DNA of 64,000 bases, from NCBI GenBank assembly GCA_948144175.1, contig CANXME010002456.1, positions 124,001 to 188,000 of the forward strand, read 5' to 3'. Shown here one piece after another: positions 10,346 to 20,800 of this stretch (position 1 is the first letter of the stretch; every line of letters starts with the position of its first letter). Made by a program: the position numbers and the translations under genes. The notes below the pieces were generated by a model. That model was given only the letters and a program-made list of their open reading frames with translations. It had not been told where the DNA came from and did no database searches. Origin of the DNA: Closterium sp. NIES-65 (lineage: Eukaryota > Streptophyta > Zygnematophyceae > Desmidiales > Closteriaceae).

Positions 10346-11478
10346 GTCGACAAGTCGACCTCCTTAGTCGACTTCCAGCCACCGCTGCCGCCGCCCCCGG
10401 ACTGTCCGCGCTGACCAGGTCGACCTCCTTGCTTCGTCGGGGCGACGAAGTTGGCCTGCGCCAAGAGCTCTCGCGACCGCTCGGCCTCCTGCATCGCCTC
10501 GTCCTGCAGAATGTACGAGGTCAAGTTGTTCTCGTTGAGCGACGTCCTCGTGCTCGGCGCCATCGACAACCTCTTCAGGAGGTTGTAGTTGCTCGACAAC
10601 CCCTGCATCACGTGGGTGACGTACGACGTCGTGGAGTATTGCGCGCCGGCCATCCAGATGGTGGCGAGAATTCGCCGGGCTCGGTTGCAGTAGTCGGTCG
10701 CCGTCTCCTCATCGCCCATGCGCAGGTGCGTCAGCTGCCCCTCCAGCTGGGAGATGAACAGGTCGTCGGTGACCTGGTAGGTCGACTCAATGAAGTTCCA
10801 CGCCTGGTGGCCGGCGTCGACATGCTCCCCACACCACTTCAAGGCGATCTGCACGCCCGGCGAGCAGCACCGCGAGATGACCATGAAGGTCAACAGCTGC
10901 ACGGCGCGAAACTCCGCACGTAGGTCGGGGTCGTCCGGCATCTCCACGGAACCTCGAGCGAAGTTGATCAGCCCCGCCGTCTCCAGTTGGGGCTCGATAG
11001 CTTCCTTCCAGGTGAGGATGTCCTGTCGACCGACGAGCGGCGGGGTGACCAAGATCCTGTCCGGCGAGAATTTGAAGTAGCCGTAGCTCGGTGCAATCCC
11101 GCCCGCCGTCACGTGGGTCGCCGACGTCGGCGACAAACCGCTTCGTCGACCTCCGACGTCGCCTCGCGAGGAGCCTGCAGCCGCCGACGACTGCACCCCT
11201 CGCCCCTGAACGCCGCCGACTTCGTCGGCGTGAATCACACCTCTCTGCCTCGACGTGCCTCCCGCATTGCTGCCGACTTGGCCACCTCCGGCGTTGACGC
11301 CCGCGTCGACGCCGCCCTCTACGTTCACCGGTCGAGGAGATGCTGATTGAGAAGGGTGCAACGTCGCCCACATGGAGCGAATGCCGGCCTCCACAACCAC
11401 CCACGGTATCGTCCCGTACTCCTGGGCTGCATGACGCGTCCTCGCGTCCTCCAGCTGTGCTTCCAGGGTCTCCATCAT
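10346..11478 (-). pseudogene. gag: Ty1/copia gag remnant (UBN2-like Gag body)
   Basis: Gag forms the virus-like particle in which copia RNA is reverse transcribed. I start it at the first in-frame ATG (11476-11478, a double ATG); the frame is open slightly further upstream to a TAG but without another ATG. The first 130 or so residues are low-complexity and rich in G, S and A. The body then shows features of the copia gag-polypeptide family: WKEAIEPQLETAG, then AWNFIESTYQ, LEGQLTHLRMGDEE, ATDYCNRARRI and VMQGLSSNYNLL. A Gly- and Gln-rich tail follows (near 10430-10380). At about 10345 the sensible reading passes to the neighbouring frame carrying the zinc knuckle. Downstream of that point the original frame runs on to 9934 as arginine-rich nonsense. 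The break is best explained by one lost base in an A-rich spot of the coding strand. A programmed frameshift is less likely because the knuckle itself lies beyond it. Confidence 0.88.
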
Positions 11479-11591
11479 CTTGGCGCCACCTACGCGCAAG
11501 CTAGAGACTGCACGGCTGCCGGCCTACGAATGACTTAGGTAAGTAGCCTCTACGTCGACCTGACTGAAAGGTAAGTCGTGTGCCGTCCACG

Positions 11592-11603
11592 CTCACCGCA
11601 CCA
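11592..11603 (-). other. Candidate tRNA primer-binding site
   Basis: On the minus strand a TGG-led 12-mer, TGGTGCGGTGAG, directly follows a CA dinucleotide, the arrangement expected at an LTR end and primer-binding site. It lies about 115 bp upstream of the gag ATG. It does not match the initiator-methionine site that most copia elements use, and the sequence is also part of a short palindrome (CCGCA-TGG-TGCGG), so it may be accidental. Confidence 0.15.
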
Positions 11604-11764
11604 TGCGGAGATAACTACTTCAACGGGAGCTAGACTACGGGCTAGGCACGGGTGCTCGTGTGATCTCTGCGTTCGTTCGTTCCTTAGTCATTTGCTTGTG
11701 CTCGCACTACTTGCTGGTTCACAGGGGAATTTGGCAAGAGTTTCACTAGCAAAAGTTCACAACA

Positions 11765-11771
11765 ATTATAC
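11765..11771 (-). promoter_or_regulatory. Candidate TATA element of the copia LTR
   Basis: The minus strand reads TGTATAATTG here, about 290 bp upstream of the gag ATG and in the least GC-rich part of the leader. An LTR promoter TATA box would be expected in such a place, with transcription starting some 30 bp downstream. Support is by motif and position only. Confidence 0.2.
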
Positions 11772-12077
11772 AATGAAGTTGGCATCACAAGACTACATCA
11801 GCAAGACAAGGTCGAATGCGTGCCAACGTCGCAGGTTGACGGCGTGCCAGCATTGCTCACGCAGAACAGCAGCGCACTCGCTTCGCAGGTGCGCGCAGGT
11901 AATTGGCGTGCAGAATCCCGTCATCTGCACAGCGCACACACCACGTCAACCTTGAGCTGACATCTGCCTCTGATCCGCCACGACGACCTCGGGATACCAC
12001 CACCGAGGTCGGGCTCGCAAACTCCGCCTCGGCGACCGTCGTACTCCTCCGCAGCACTTCGTCACCCAGGTAACCTG

Positions 12078-12397
12078 GTCGACCGGGCAGCCACGTCGAC
12101 CAGCCGCTCCCGTGCGTGCCCGTCGACCTCCCAAGTCGACGACCACCTCCATGTCGACCTCACCAGGTCGACCACGCCCCTGGTCGACCAGCTCCAGGTC
12201 AACATCACTCCTGGTCGACAGGCTTCACGCCGACCAGTGCAGTTGTCGGCCGACCACCCAAGTCGGCCTTCCAAGGTCGGCGTCACGAACTTGACGCCCC
12301 GCTACTCGACGCCCAACTGCTCGGCGTCCTGAGTCGAGGTCGATGTCAGCCCCTCCTTCGTCGACCACATCCTCCACAGGTCGACTCCCAAGTCGAC
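12078..12397. other. GTCGAC-dense segment at the outer edge of the copia element
   Basis: The palindrome GTCGAC occurs eight times between 12078 and 12219 and three more times between 12360 and 12397, against an expectation of well under one. Many copies are extended to GGTCGACC. The flanks also carry related GTCGG and GTCGAG words. No ORF explains the periodicity. The copia coding part is also enriched for this word, so it may be a compositional habit of the element; clustered protein-binding sites are another possibility. Confidence 0.7.
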
Positions 12398-12479
12398 CTC
12401 CCCTGAAGACGGCGCCATCCTAAAAGTCGGCGCCCTTGTTCTTGCAATTTTGCACACGCTAGGCCCTTGTTCTTCCAAT

Positions 12480-14860
12480 TTTGCACTCGCTAGGCCCTTG
12501 TTATTGAAATTTTGCACACGCTAGGCCCTTGTTCTTGCAATTTTGTACACGCTAGGCCCTTGTTCTTGCTATTTTGCACACACTAGGCCCTTGTTCTTGA
12601 AATTTTGCACACGCTAGGCCCTTGTTCTTCCATTTTTGCACACGCTAGGCCCTTGTTGTTGAAATTTTGCACTCGCTAGGCCCTTGTTCTTGAAATTTTG
12701 CACATGCTAGGCCCTTGTTCTGGCTATTTTGCACAAGCTAGGCCCTTGTTCTTGCAATTTTGCACTCGCTAGGCCCTTGTTCTTGAAAATTTGCACACGC
12801 TAGGCCCTTGTTCTTGAAATTTTGCACATGCTAGGCCCTTGTTCTTGAAATTTTGCACATGCTTGGCCCTTCTTGAAATTTTGCACCCTTGTTCTTGCAA
12901 ATTTGCACACGCTAGGCCCTTGTTCTTGCAATTTCGCACTTGCTAGGCCCTTGTTCTTGCAATTTTACACACGCTAAGCCCTTGTTCTTCCAATTCTGCA
13001 CTCGCTAGGCCCTTGTTCTTGAAATGTTGCACAGGCTAGGCCCTTGTTCTTGCAATTTTGCACATGCTAGGCACTTGTTCTTCTAATTTTGCACTCGCTA
13101 GGCACTTGTTCTTGCAATTTTGCACTCACTAGGCCCTTGATCTTGAAATTGTGCACTCGCTAGGCGCTTGTTCTTGCAATTTTGCACTCGCCAGGCCCTT
13201 GTTCTTGAAATTGTGCACACGCTAGGCCCTTGTTCTTGCAATTTTGCACACGCTAGGCCCTTGTTCTTGCAATTTTGCACACGCTAGGCCCTTGTTCTTC
13301 CAATTTTGCACTCGCTAGGCCCTTGTTATTGAAATTTTGCACACGCTAGGCCCTTGTTCTTGCAATTTTGTACACGCTAGGCCCTTGTTCTTGCTATTTT
13401 GCACACACTAGGCCCTTGTTCTTGAAATTTTGCACACGCTAGGCCCTTGTTCTTCCATTTTTGCACACGCTAGGCCCTTGTTGTTGAAATTTTGCACTCG
13501 CTAGGCCCTTGTTCTTGAAATTTTGCACACGCTAGGCCCTTGTTCTTGCTATTTTGCACAAGCTAGGCCCTTGTTTTTGCAATTTTGCACTCGCTAGGCC
13601 CTTGTTCTTGAAAATTTGCACACGCTAGGCCCTTGTTCTTGAAATTTTGCACATGCTAGGCCCTTGTTCTTGAAATTTTGCACATGCTTGGCCCTTCTTC
13701 TTGAAATTTTGCACCCTTGTTCTTGCAATTTTGCACACGCTAGACCCTTGTTCTTGCAATTTTGCAATTGCTAGGCCCTTGTTCTTGCAATTTTACACAC
13801 GCTAAGCCCTTGTTCTTCCAATTCTGCACTCGCTAGGCCCTTGTTCTTGAAATGTTGCACAGGCTAGGCCCTTGTTCTTGCAATTTTGCACATGCTAGGC
13901 ACTTGTTTTTCTAATTTTGCACTCGCTAGGCACTTGTTCTTGCAATTTTGCATTCGCTAGGCCCTTGTTCTTGCAATTTTGCACCCGCTAGGCCCTTGTT
14001 CTTGAAAATTTGCACACGCTAGGCCCTTGTTCTTGAAATTGTGCACACGCTAGGCCCTTGTTCTTGCAATTTTGCACACGCTAGGCCCTTGTTCTTGCAA
14101 TTTTGCACACGCTAGGCCCTTGTTCTTCCAATTTTGCACTCGCTAGGCCCTTGTTATTGAAATTTTGCACACGCTAGGCCCTTGTTCTTGCAATTTTGTA
14201 CACGCTAGGCCCTTGTTCTTGCTATTTTGCACACACTAGGCCCTTGTTCTTGAAATTTTGCACACGCTAGGCCCTTGTTCTTCCATTTTTGCACACGCTA
14301 GGCCCTTGTTGTTGAAATTTTGCACTCGCTAGGCCCTTGTTCTTGAAATTTTGCACACGCTAGGCCCTTGTTCTTGCTATTTTGCACAAGCTAGGCCCTT
14401 GTTTTTGCAATTTTGCACTCGCTAGGCCCTTGTTCTTGAAAATTTGCACACGCTAGGCCCTTGTTCTTGAAATTTTGCACATGCTAGGCCCTTGTTCTTG
14501 AAATTTTGCACATGCTTGGCCCTTCTTCTTGAAATTTTGCACCCTTGTTCTTGCAATTTTGCACACGCTAGACCCTTGTTCTTGCAATTTTGCAATTGCT
14601 AGGCCCTTGTTCTTGCAATTTTACACACGCTAAGCCCTTGTTCTTCCAATTCTGCACTCGCTAGGCCCTTGTTCTTGAAATGTTGCACAGGCTAGGCCCT
14701 TGTTCTTGCAATTTTGCACATGCTAGGCACTTGTTTTTCTAATTTTGCACTCGCTAGGCACTTGTTCTTGCAATTTTGCATTCGCTAGGCCCTTGTTCTT
14801 GCAATTTTGCACCCGCTAGGCCCTTGTTCTTGAAAATTTGCACACGCTAGGCCCTTGTTC
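12480..14860. repeat. Higher-order repeats of about 0.83 kb in the 31-bp array
   Basis: A marker unit containing TTATTG in place of TTCTTG starts at 12501, 13326 and 14154, intervals of 825 and 828 bp. The same ordered set of variant units follows each marker: TTGTACACG, a TTCCATTTTTGC unit, TTGTTGAAATTTTG, GCTATTTTGCACAAG, a shortened unit, then TTACACACGCTAAG. Repeats two and three are closest to each other. Confidence 0.8.
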
Positions 14861-17800
14861 TTGAAATTTTGCACACGCTAGGCCCTTGTTCTTCCAATTT
14901 TGCACTCGCTAGGCCCTTGTTCTTGAAATGTTGCACACGAAAGGCCCTTGTTATTGCAATTTTGCACACGACAGGCACTTGTTCTTCCAATTTTGCACCC
15001 GCTAGGCCCTTGTTCTTGCAATTTTGCACTCGCTAGGCCCTTGTTCTTGAAATTTTGCACACGCTAGGCCCTTGTTTCTTGCAATTTTGCACACGCTAGG
15101 CCCTTGTTCTTCGAATTTTGCACACGCTAGGCCCTTCTTCTCGCAATTTTGCACCCGCTAGGCCCTTGTTCTTGAAATTTTGCACATGCCTTGCCCTTCT
15201 CCTTGAAATTTTGCACACGCTAGGCCCTTGTTCTTGCAATTTTGCACACGCTAGGCCCTTGTTCTTCCAGTTTTGCACTCGCTAGGCCCTTGTTCTTGAA
15301 ATTTTGCACACGCTAGGCCCTTGTTCTTGCAATTGTGTACACGCTAGGCCCTTGTTCTTGCAATTTTGCACACACTAGGCTTTTTTTCTTGCAAATTTGC
15401 ACACGCTAGGCCCTTCTTCTTCCACTTTTGCACACGCTAGGCCCTTGTTGTTGAAATTTTGCACTCGCTAGGCCCATGTTCCTCAAATTTTGCACACGCT
15501 AGGCCCTTGTTCTTGCTATTTTGCGCACGCTAGGCCTTGTTCTTGCAATTTTGCACTCACTAGGCCCTTGTTCTTGAAAATTTGCACACGCTAGGCCCTT
15601 GTTCTTGAAATTTTGCACATGCTAGGCCCTTGTTCTTGAAATTTTGCACATGCTTGGCCCTTGTTCTTGAAATTTTGCACCCTTGTTCTTGTAATTTTGC
15701 ACACGCTAGGCCATTGTTCTTGCAATTTTGCACACGCTAGGCCCTTGTTCTTCCAATTTTGCACTCGCTAGGCCCTTGTTCTTGCAATTTTGCACACGCT
15801 AGGCCCTTATTCTTGAAATTTTGCACATGCTAGGCCCTTGTTCTTGAAATTTTGCACATGCTTGGCCCTTGTTCTTGAAATTTTGCACATGCTTGGCCCT
15901 TGTTCTTGAAATTTTGCACCCTTGTTCTTGCAATTTTGCACACGCTAGGCCCTTGTTCTTGCAATTTTGCACACGCTAGGCACTTGTTCTTCCAATTTTG
16001 CACTCGCTAGGCCCTTGTTCTTGCAATTTTGCACTTGCTAGGCCCTTGTTCTTGAAATTTTGCACACGCTAGGCCCTTGTTCTTGCAATTTTGCACACGC
16101 TAGGCCCTTGTTCTTCCAATTTTGCACACGCTAGGCCCTTCTTCTTGCAATTTTGCACCCGCTAGGCCCTTATTCTTGAAATTTTGCACATGCCTTGCCC
16201 TTGTTCTTGAAATTTTGCACACGCTAAGCACTTGTTCTTGCAATTTTACACACGCTAGGCCCTTGTTCTTGCAATTTTGCACACGCTAGGCCCTTGTTCT
16301 TCCAATTTTGCACTCGCTAGGCCCTTGTTATTGAAATTTTGCACACGCTAGGCCCTTGTTCTTGCAATTTTGTACACGCTAGGCCCTTGTTCTTGCTATT
16401 TTGCACACACTAGGCCCTTGTTCTTGAAATTTTGCACACGCTAGGCCCTTGTTCTTCCATTTTTGCACACGCTAGGCCCTTGTTGTTGAAATTTTGCACT
16501 CGCTAGGCCCTTGTTCTTGAAATTTTGCACACGCTAGGCCCTTGTTCTGGCTATTTTGCACAAGCTAGGCCCTTGTTCTTGCAATTTTGCACTCGCTAGG
16601 CCCTTGTTCTTGAAAATTTGCACACGCTAGGCCCTTGTTCTTGAAATTTTGCACATGCTAGGCCCTTGTTCTTGAAATTTTGCACATGCTTGGCCCTTCT
16701 TCTTGAAATTTTGCACCCTTGTTCTTGCAATTTTGCACACGCTAGACCCTTGTTCTTGCAATTTTGCAATTGCTAGGCCCTTGTTCTTGCAATTTTACAC
16801 ACGCTAAGCCCTTGTTCTTCCAATTCTGCACTCGCTAGGCCCTTGTTCTTGAAATGTTGCACAGGCTAGGCCCTTGTTCTTGCAATTTTGCACATGCTAG
16901 GCACTTGTTTTTCTAATTTTGCACTCGCTAGGCACTTGTTCTTGCAATTTTGCATTCGCTAGGCCCTTGTTCTTGCAATTTTGCACCCGCTAGGCCCTTG
17001 TTCTTGAAATTTTGCACACGCTAGGCCCTTGTTCTTGAAATTTTGCACACGCTAGGCCCTTGTTCTTCCAATTTTGCACTCGCTAGGCCCTTGTTCTTGA
17101 AATGTTGCACACGAAAGGCCCTTGTTATTGCAATTTTGCACACGACAGGCACTTGTTCTTCCAATTTTGCACCCGCTAGGCCCTTGTTCTTGCAATTTTG
17201 CACTCGCTAGGCCCTTGTTCTTGAAATTTTGCACACGCTAGGCCCTTGTTTCTTGCAATTTTGCACACGCTAGGCCCTTGTTCTTCGAATTTTGCACACG
17301 CTAGGCCCTTCTTCTTGCAATTTTGCACACGCTAGGCCCATGTTCTTGCAATTTTGCACTCGCTAGGCCCTTGTTCTTGCAATTGTGTACACGCTAGGCC
17401 CTTGTTCTTGCAATTTTGCACACACTAGGCTCTTGTTCTTGCAAATTTGCACACGCTAGGCCCTTCTTCTTCCACTTTTGCACACGCTAGGCCCTTGTTG
17501 TTGAAATTTTGCACTCGCTAGGCCCATGTTCTTGAAATTTTGCACACGCTAGGCCCTTGTTCTTGCTATTTTGCGCACGCTAGGCCTTGTTCTTGCAATT
17601 TTGCACTCACTAGGCCCTTGTTCTTGAAAATTTGCACACGCTAGGCCCTTGTTCTTGAAATTTTGCACATGCTAGGCCCTTGTTCTTGAAATTTTGCACA
17701 TGCTTGGCCCTTGTTCTTGAAATTTTGCACCCTTGTTCTTGTAATTTTGCACACGCTAGGCCATTGTTCTTGCAATTTTGCACACGCTAGGCCCTTGTTC

Positions 17801-20800
17801 TTCCAATTTTGCACTCGCTAGGCCCTTGTTCTTGCAATTTTGCACACGCTAGGCCCTTATTCTTGAAATTTTGCACATGCTAGGCCCTTGTTCTTGAAAT
17901 TTTGCACATGCTTGGCCCTTGTTCTTGAAATTTTGCACATGCTTGGCCCTTGTTCTTGAAATTTTGCACCCTTGTTCTTGCAATTTTGCACGCGCTAGGC
18001 CCTTGTTCTTGCAATTTTGCACACGCTAGGCACTTGTTCTTCCAATTTTGCACTCGCTAGGCCCTTGTTCTTGCAATTTTGCACTTGCTAGGCCCTTGTT
18101 CTTGAAATTTTGCACACGCTAGGCCCTTGTTCTTGCAATTTTGCACACGCTAGGCCCTTGTTCTTCCAATTTTGCACACGCTAGGCCCTTCTTCTTGCAA
18201 TTTTGCACCCGCTAGGCCCTTATTCTTGAAATTTTGCACATGCCTTGCCCTTGTTCTTGAAATTTTGCACACGCTAAGCACTTGTTCTTGCAATTTTGCA
18301 CACGCTAGGCCCTTGTTCTTGCAATTTTGCACACGCTAGGCCCTTGTTCTTCCGATTTTGCACTCGCTAGGCCCTTGTTATTGAAATTTTGCACACGCTA
18401 GGCCCTTGTTCTTGCAATTTTGTACACGCTAGGCCCTTGTTCTTGCTATTTTGCACACACTAGGCCCTTGTTCTTGAAATTTTGCACACGCTAGGCCCTT
18501 GTTCTTCCATTTTTGCACACGCTAGGCCCTTGTTGTTGAAATTTTGCACTCGCTAGGCCCTTCTTCTTGAAATTTTGCACACGCCAGGCCCTTGTTCTGG
18601 CTATTTTGCACAAGCTAGGCCCTTGTTCTTGCAATTTTGCACTCGCTAGGCCCTTGTTCTTGAAAATTTGCTCACGCTAGGCCCTTGTTCCTGAAATTTT
18701 GCACATGCTAGGCCCTTTTTCTTGAAATTTTGCACATGCTTGGCCCTTCTTCTTGAAATTTTGCACCCTTGTTCTTGCAATTTTGCACACGCTAGACCCT
18801 TGTTCTTGCAATTTTGCACTTGCTAGGCCCTTGTTCTTGCAATTTTACACACGCTAAGCCCTTGTTCTTCCAATTCTGCACTCGCTAGGCCCTTGTTCTT
18901 GAAATGTTGCACAGGCTAGGCCCTTGTTCTTGCAATTTTGCACATGCTAGGCACTTGTTTTTCCAATTTTGCACTCGCTAGGCACTTGTTCTTGCAATTT
19001 TGCATTCGCTAGGCCCTTGTTCTTGCAATTTTGCACCCGCTAGGCCCTTGTTCTTGAAATTTTGCACACGCTAGGCCCTTGTTCTTGAAATTTTGCACAC
19101 GCTAGGCCCTTGTTCTTCCAATTTTGCACTTGCTAGGCCCTTGTTCTTGAAATGTTGCACACGAAAGGCCCTTGTTATTGCAATTTTGCACACGATAGGC
19201 ACTTGTTCTTCCAATTTTGCACTCGCTAGGCCCTTGTTCTTGCAATTTTGCACTCGCTAGGCCCTTGTTCTTGAAATTTTGCACACGCTAGGCCCTTGTT
19301 TCTTGCAATTTTGCACACGCTAGGCCCTTGTTCTTCGAATTTTGCACACGCTAGGCCCTTCTTCTTGCAATTTTGCACCCGCTAGGCCCTTGTTCTTGAA
19401 ATTTTGCACATGCCTTGCCCTTGTCCTTGAAATTTTGCACACGCTAGGCCCTTGTTTTTGCAATTTTGCACACGCTAGGCCCTTGTTCTTCCAGTTTTGC
19501 ACTCGCTAGGCCCTTGTTCTTGAAATTTTGCACACGCTAGGCCCTTGTTCTTGCAATTGTGTACACGCTAGGCCCTTGTTCTTGTAATTTTGCACACACT
19601 AGGCTCTTGTTCTTGCAAATTTGCTCACGCTAGGCCCTTGTTCTTCCACTTTTGCACACGCTAGGCCCTTGTTGTTGAAATTTTGCACTCGCTAGGCCCA
19701 TGTTCTTGAAATTTTGCACACGCTAGGCCCTTGTTCTTGCTATTTTGCACACGCTAGGCCTTGTTCTTGCAATTTTGCACTCGCTAGGCCCTTGTTCTTG
19801 AAAATTTGCACACGCTAGGCCCTTGTTCTTGAAATTTTGCACATGCTAGGCCCTTGTTCTTGAAATTTTGCACATGCTTGGCCCTTGTTCTTGAAATTTT
19901 GCACCCTTGTTCTTACAATTTTGCACACGCTAGGCCATTGTTCTTGCAATTTTGCACACGCTAGGCCCTTGTTCTTCCAATTTTGCACTCGCTAGGCCCT
20001 TGTTCTTGCAATTTTGCACACGCTAGGCCCTTGTTCTTGAAATGTTGCACATGCTGGGCCCTTGTTCTTGAAATTTTGCACATGCTTGGCCCTTGTTCTT
20101 GAAATTTTGCACATGCTTGGCCCTTGTTCTTGAAATTTTGCACCCTTGTTCTTGCAATTTTGCACGCGCTAGGCCCTTGTTCTTGCAATTTTGCACACGC
20201 TAGGCACTTGTTTTTCCAATTTTGCACTCGCTAGGCCCTTGTTCTTGCAATTTTGCACTTGCTAGGCCCTTGTTCTTGAAATTTTGCACATGCTAGGCCC
20301 TTGTTCTTCCAATTTTGCACACGCTAGGCCCTTCTTCTTGCAATTTTGCACCCGCTAGGCCCTTATTCTTGAAATTTTGCACATGCCTTGCCCTTGTTCT
20401 TGAAATTTTGCACACGCTAGGCACTTGTTCTTGCAATTTTGCACACGCTAGGCCCTTGTTCTTGCAATTTTGCACACGCTAGGCCCTTGTTCTTCCAATT
20501 TTGCACTCGCTAGGCCCTTGTTATTGAAATTTTGCACACGCTAGGCCCTTGTTCTTGCAATTTTGTACACGCTAGGCCCTTGTTCTTGCTATTTTGCACA
20601 CACTAGGCCCTTGTTCTTGAAATTTTGCACACGCTAGGCCCTTGTTCTTTTTCTTTATTTTTCACACGCTAGGCCCTTGTTGTTGAAATTTTGCACTCGC
20701 TAGGCCCTTGTTCTTGAAATTTTGCACACGCTAGGCCGTTGTTCTGGCTATTTTGCACAAGCTAGGCCCTTGTTCTTGCAATTTTGCATTCGCTAGGCCC

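Larger units (their letters stand above)
11479..12429 (-). other. copia 5' leader and probable LTR side (no gene)
   Basis: This stretch lies upstream of gag and has no supportable coding region. By position it should contain the untranslated leader, the primer-binding site and all or part of the 5' LTR. The inner half (about 11500-11950) is of mixed composition with a TATA-like element and a GTTC tetranucleotide run near 11670. The outer half (about 11950-12429) is GC-rich and dense in GTCGAC. The 3' LTR is absent because the element is truncated, so the LTR ends cannot be defined by pairing. The outer edge changes directly into the 31-bp satellite at about 12430. Confidence 0.5.

Noticed and set aside
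10300..10360. Programmed -1 frameshift between gag and pol
   Set aside because: The zinc knuckle, part of Gag, lies beyond the frame change and no clear heptameric slippery site is seen. Together with the nearby TAG and the lost His, decay is the simpler explanation.
8517..10382. 621-codon minus-strand ORF overlapping pol
   Set aside because: Arginine- and glycine-rich nonsense in the alternative frame of the same strand, without domains. The 482-codon frame has the integrase residues.
11537..11576. Two AGGTAAGT words on the plus strand, 32 bp apart, resembling 5' splice sites
   Set aside because: They lie antisense to the copia leader with no exon or coding potential upstream, so they are probably coincidental.
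11940..12000. ATCAGAG on the minus strand as an initiator-methionine primer-binding site
   Set aside because: Only seven bases fit; the expected TGGT start is replaced by TGGCGG, and it would place the leader end about 480 bp from gag without other support.
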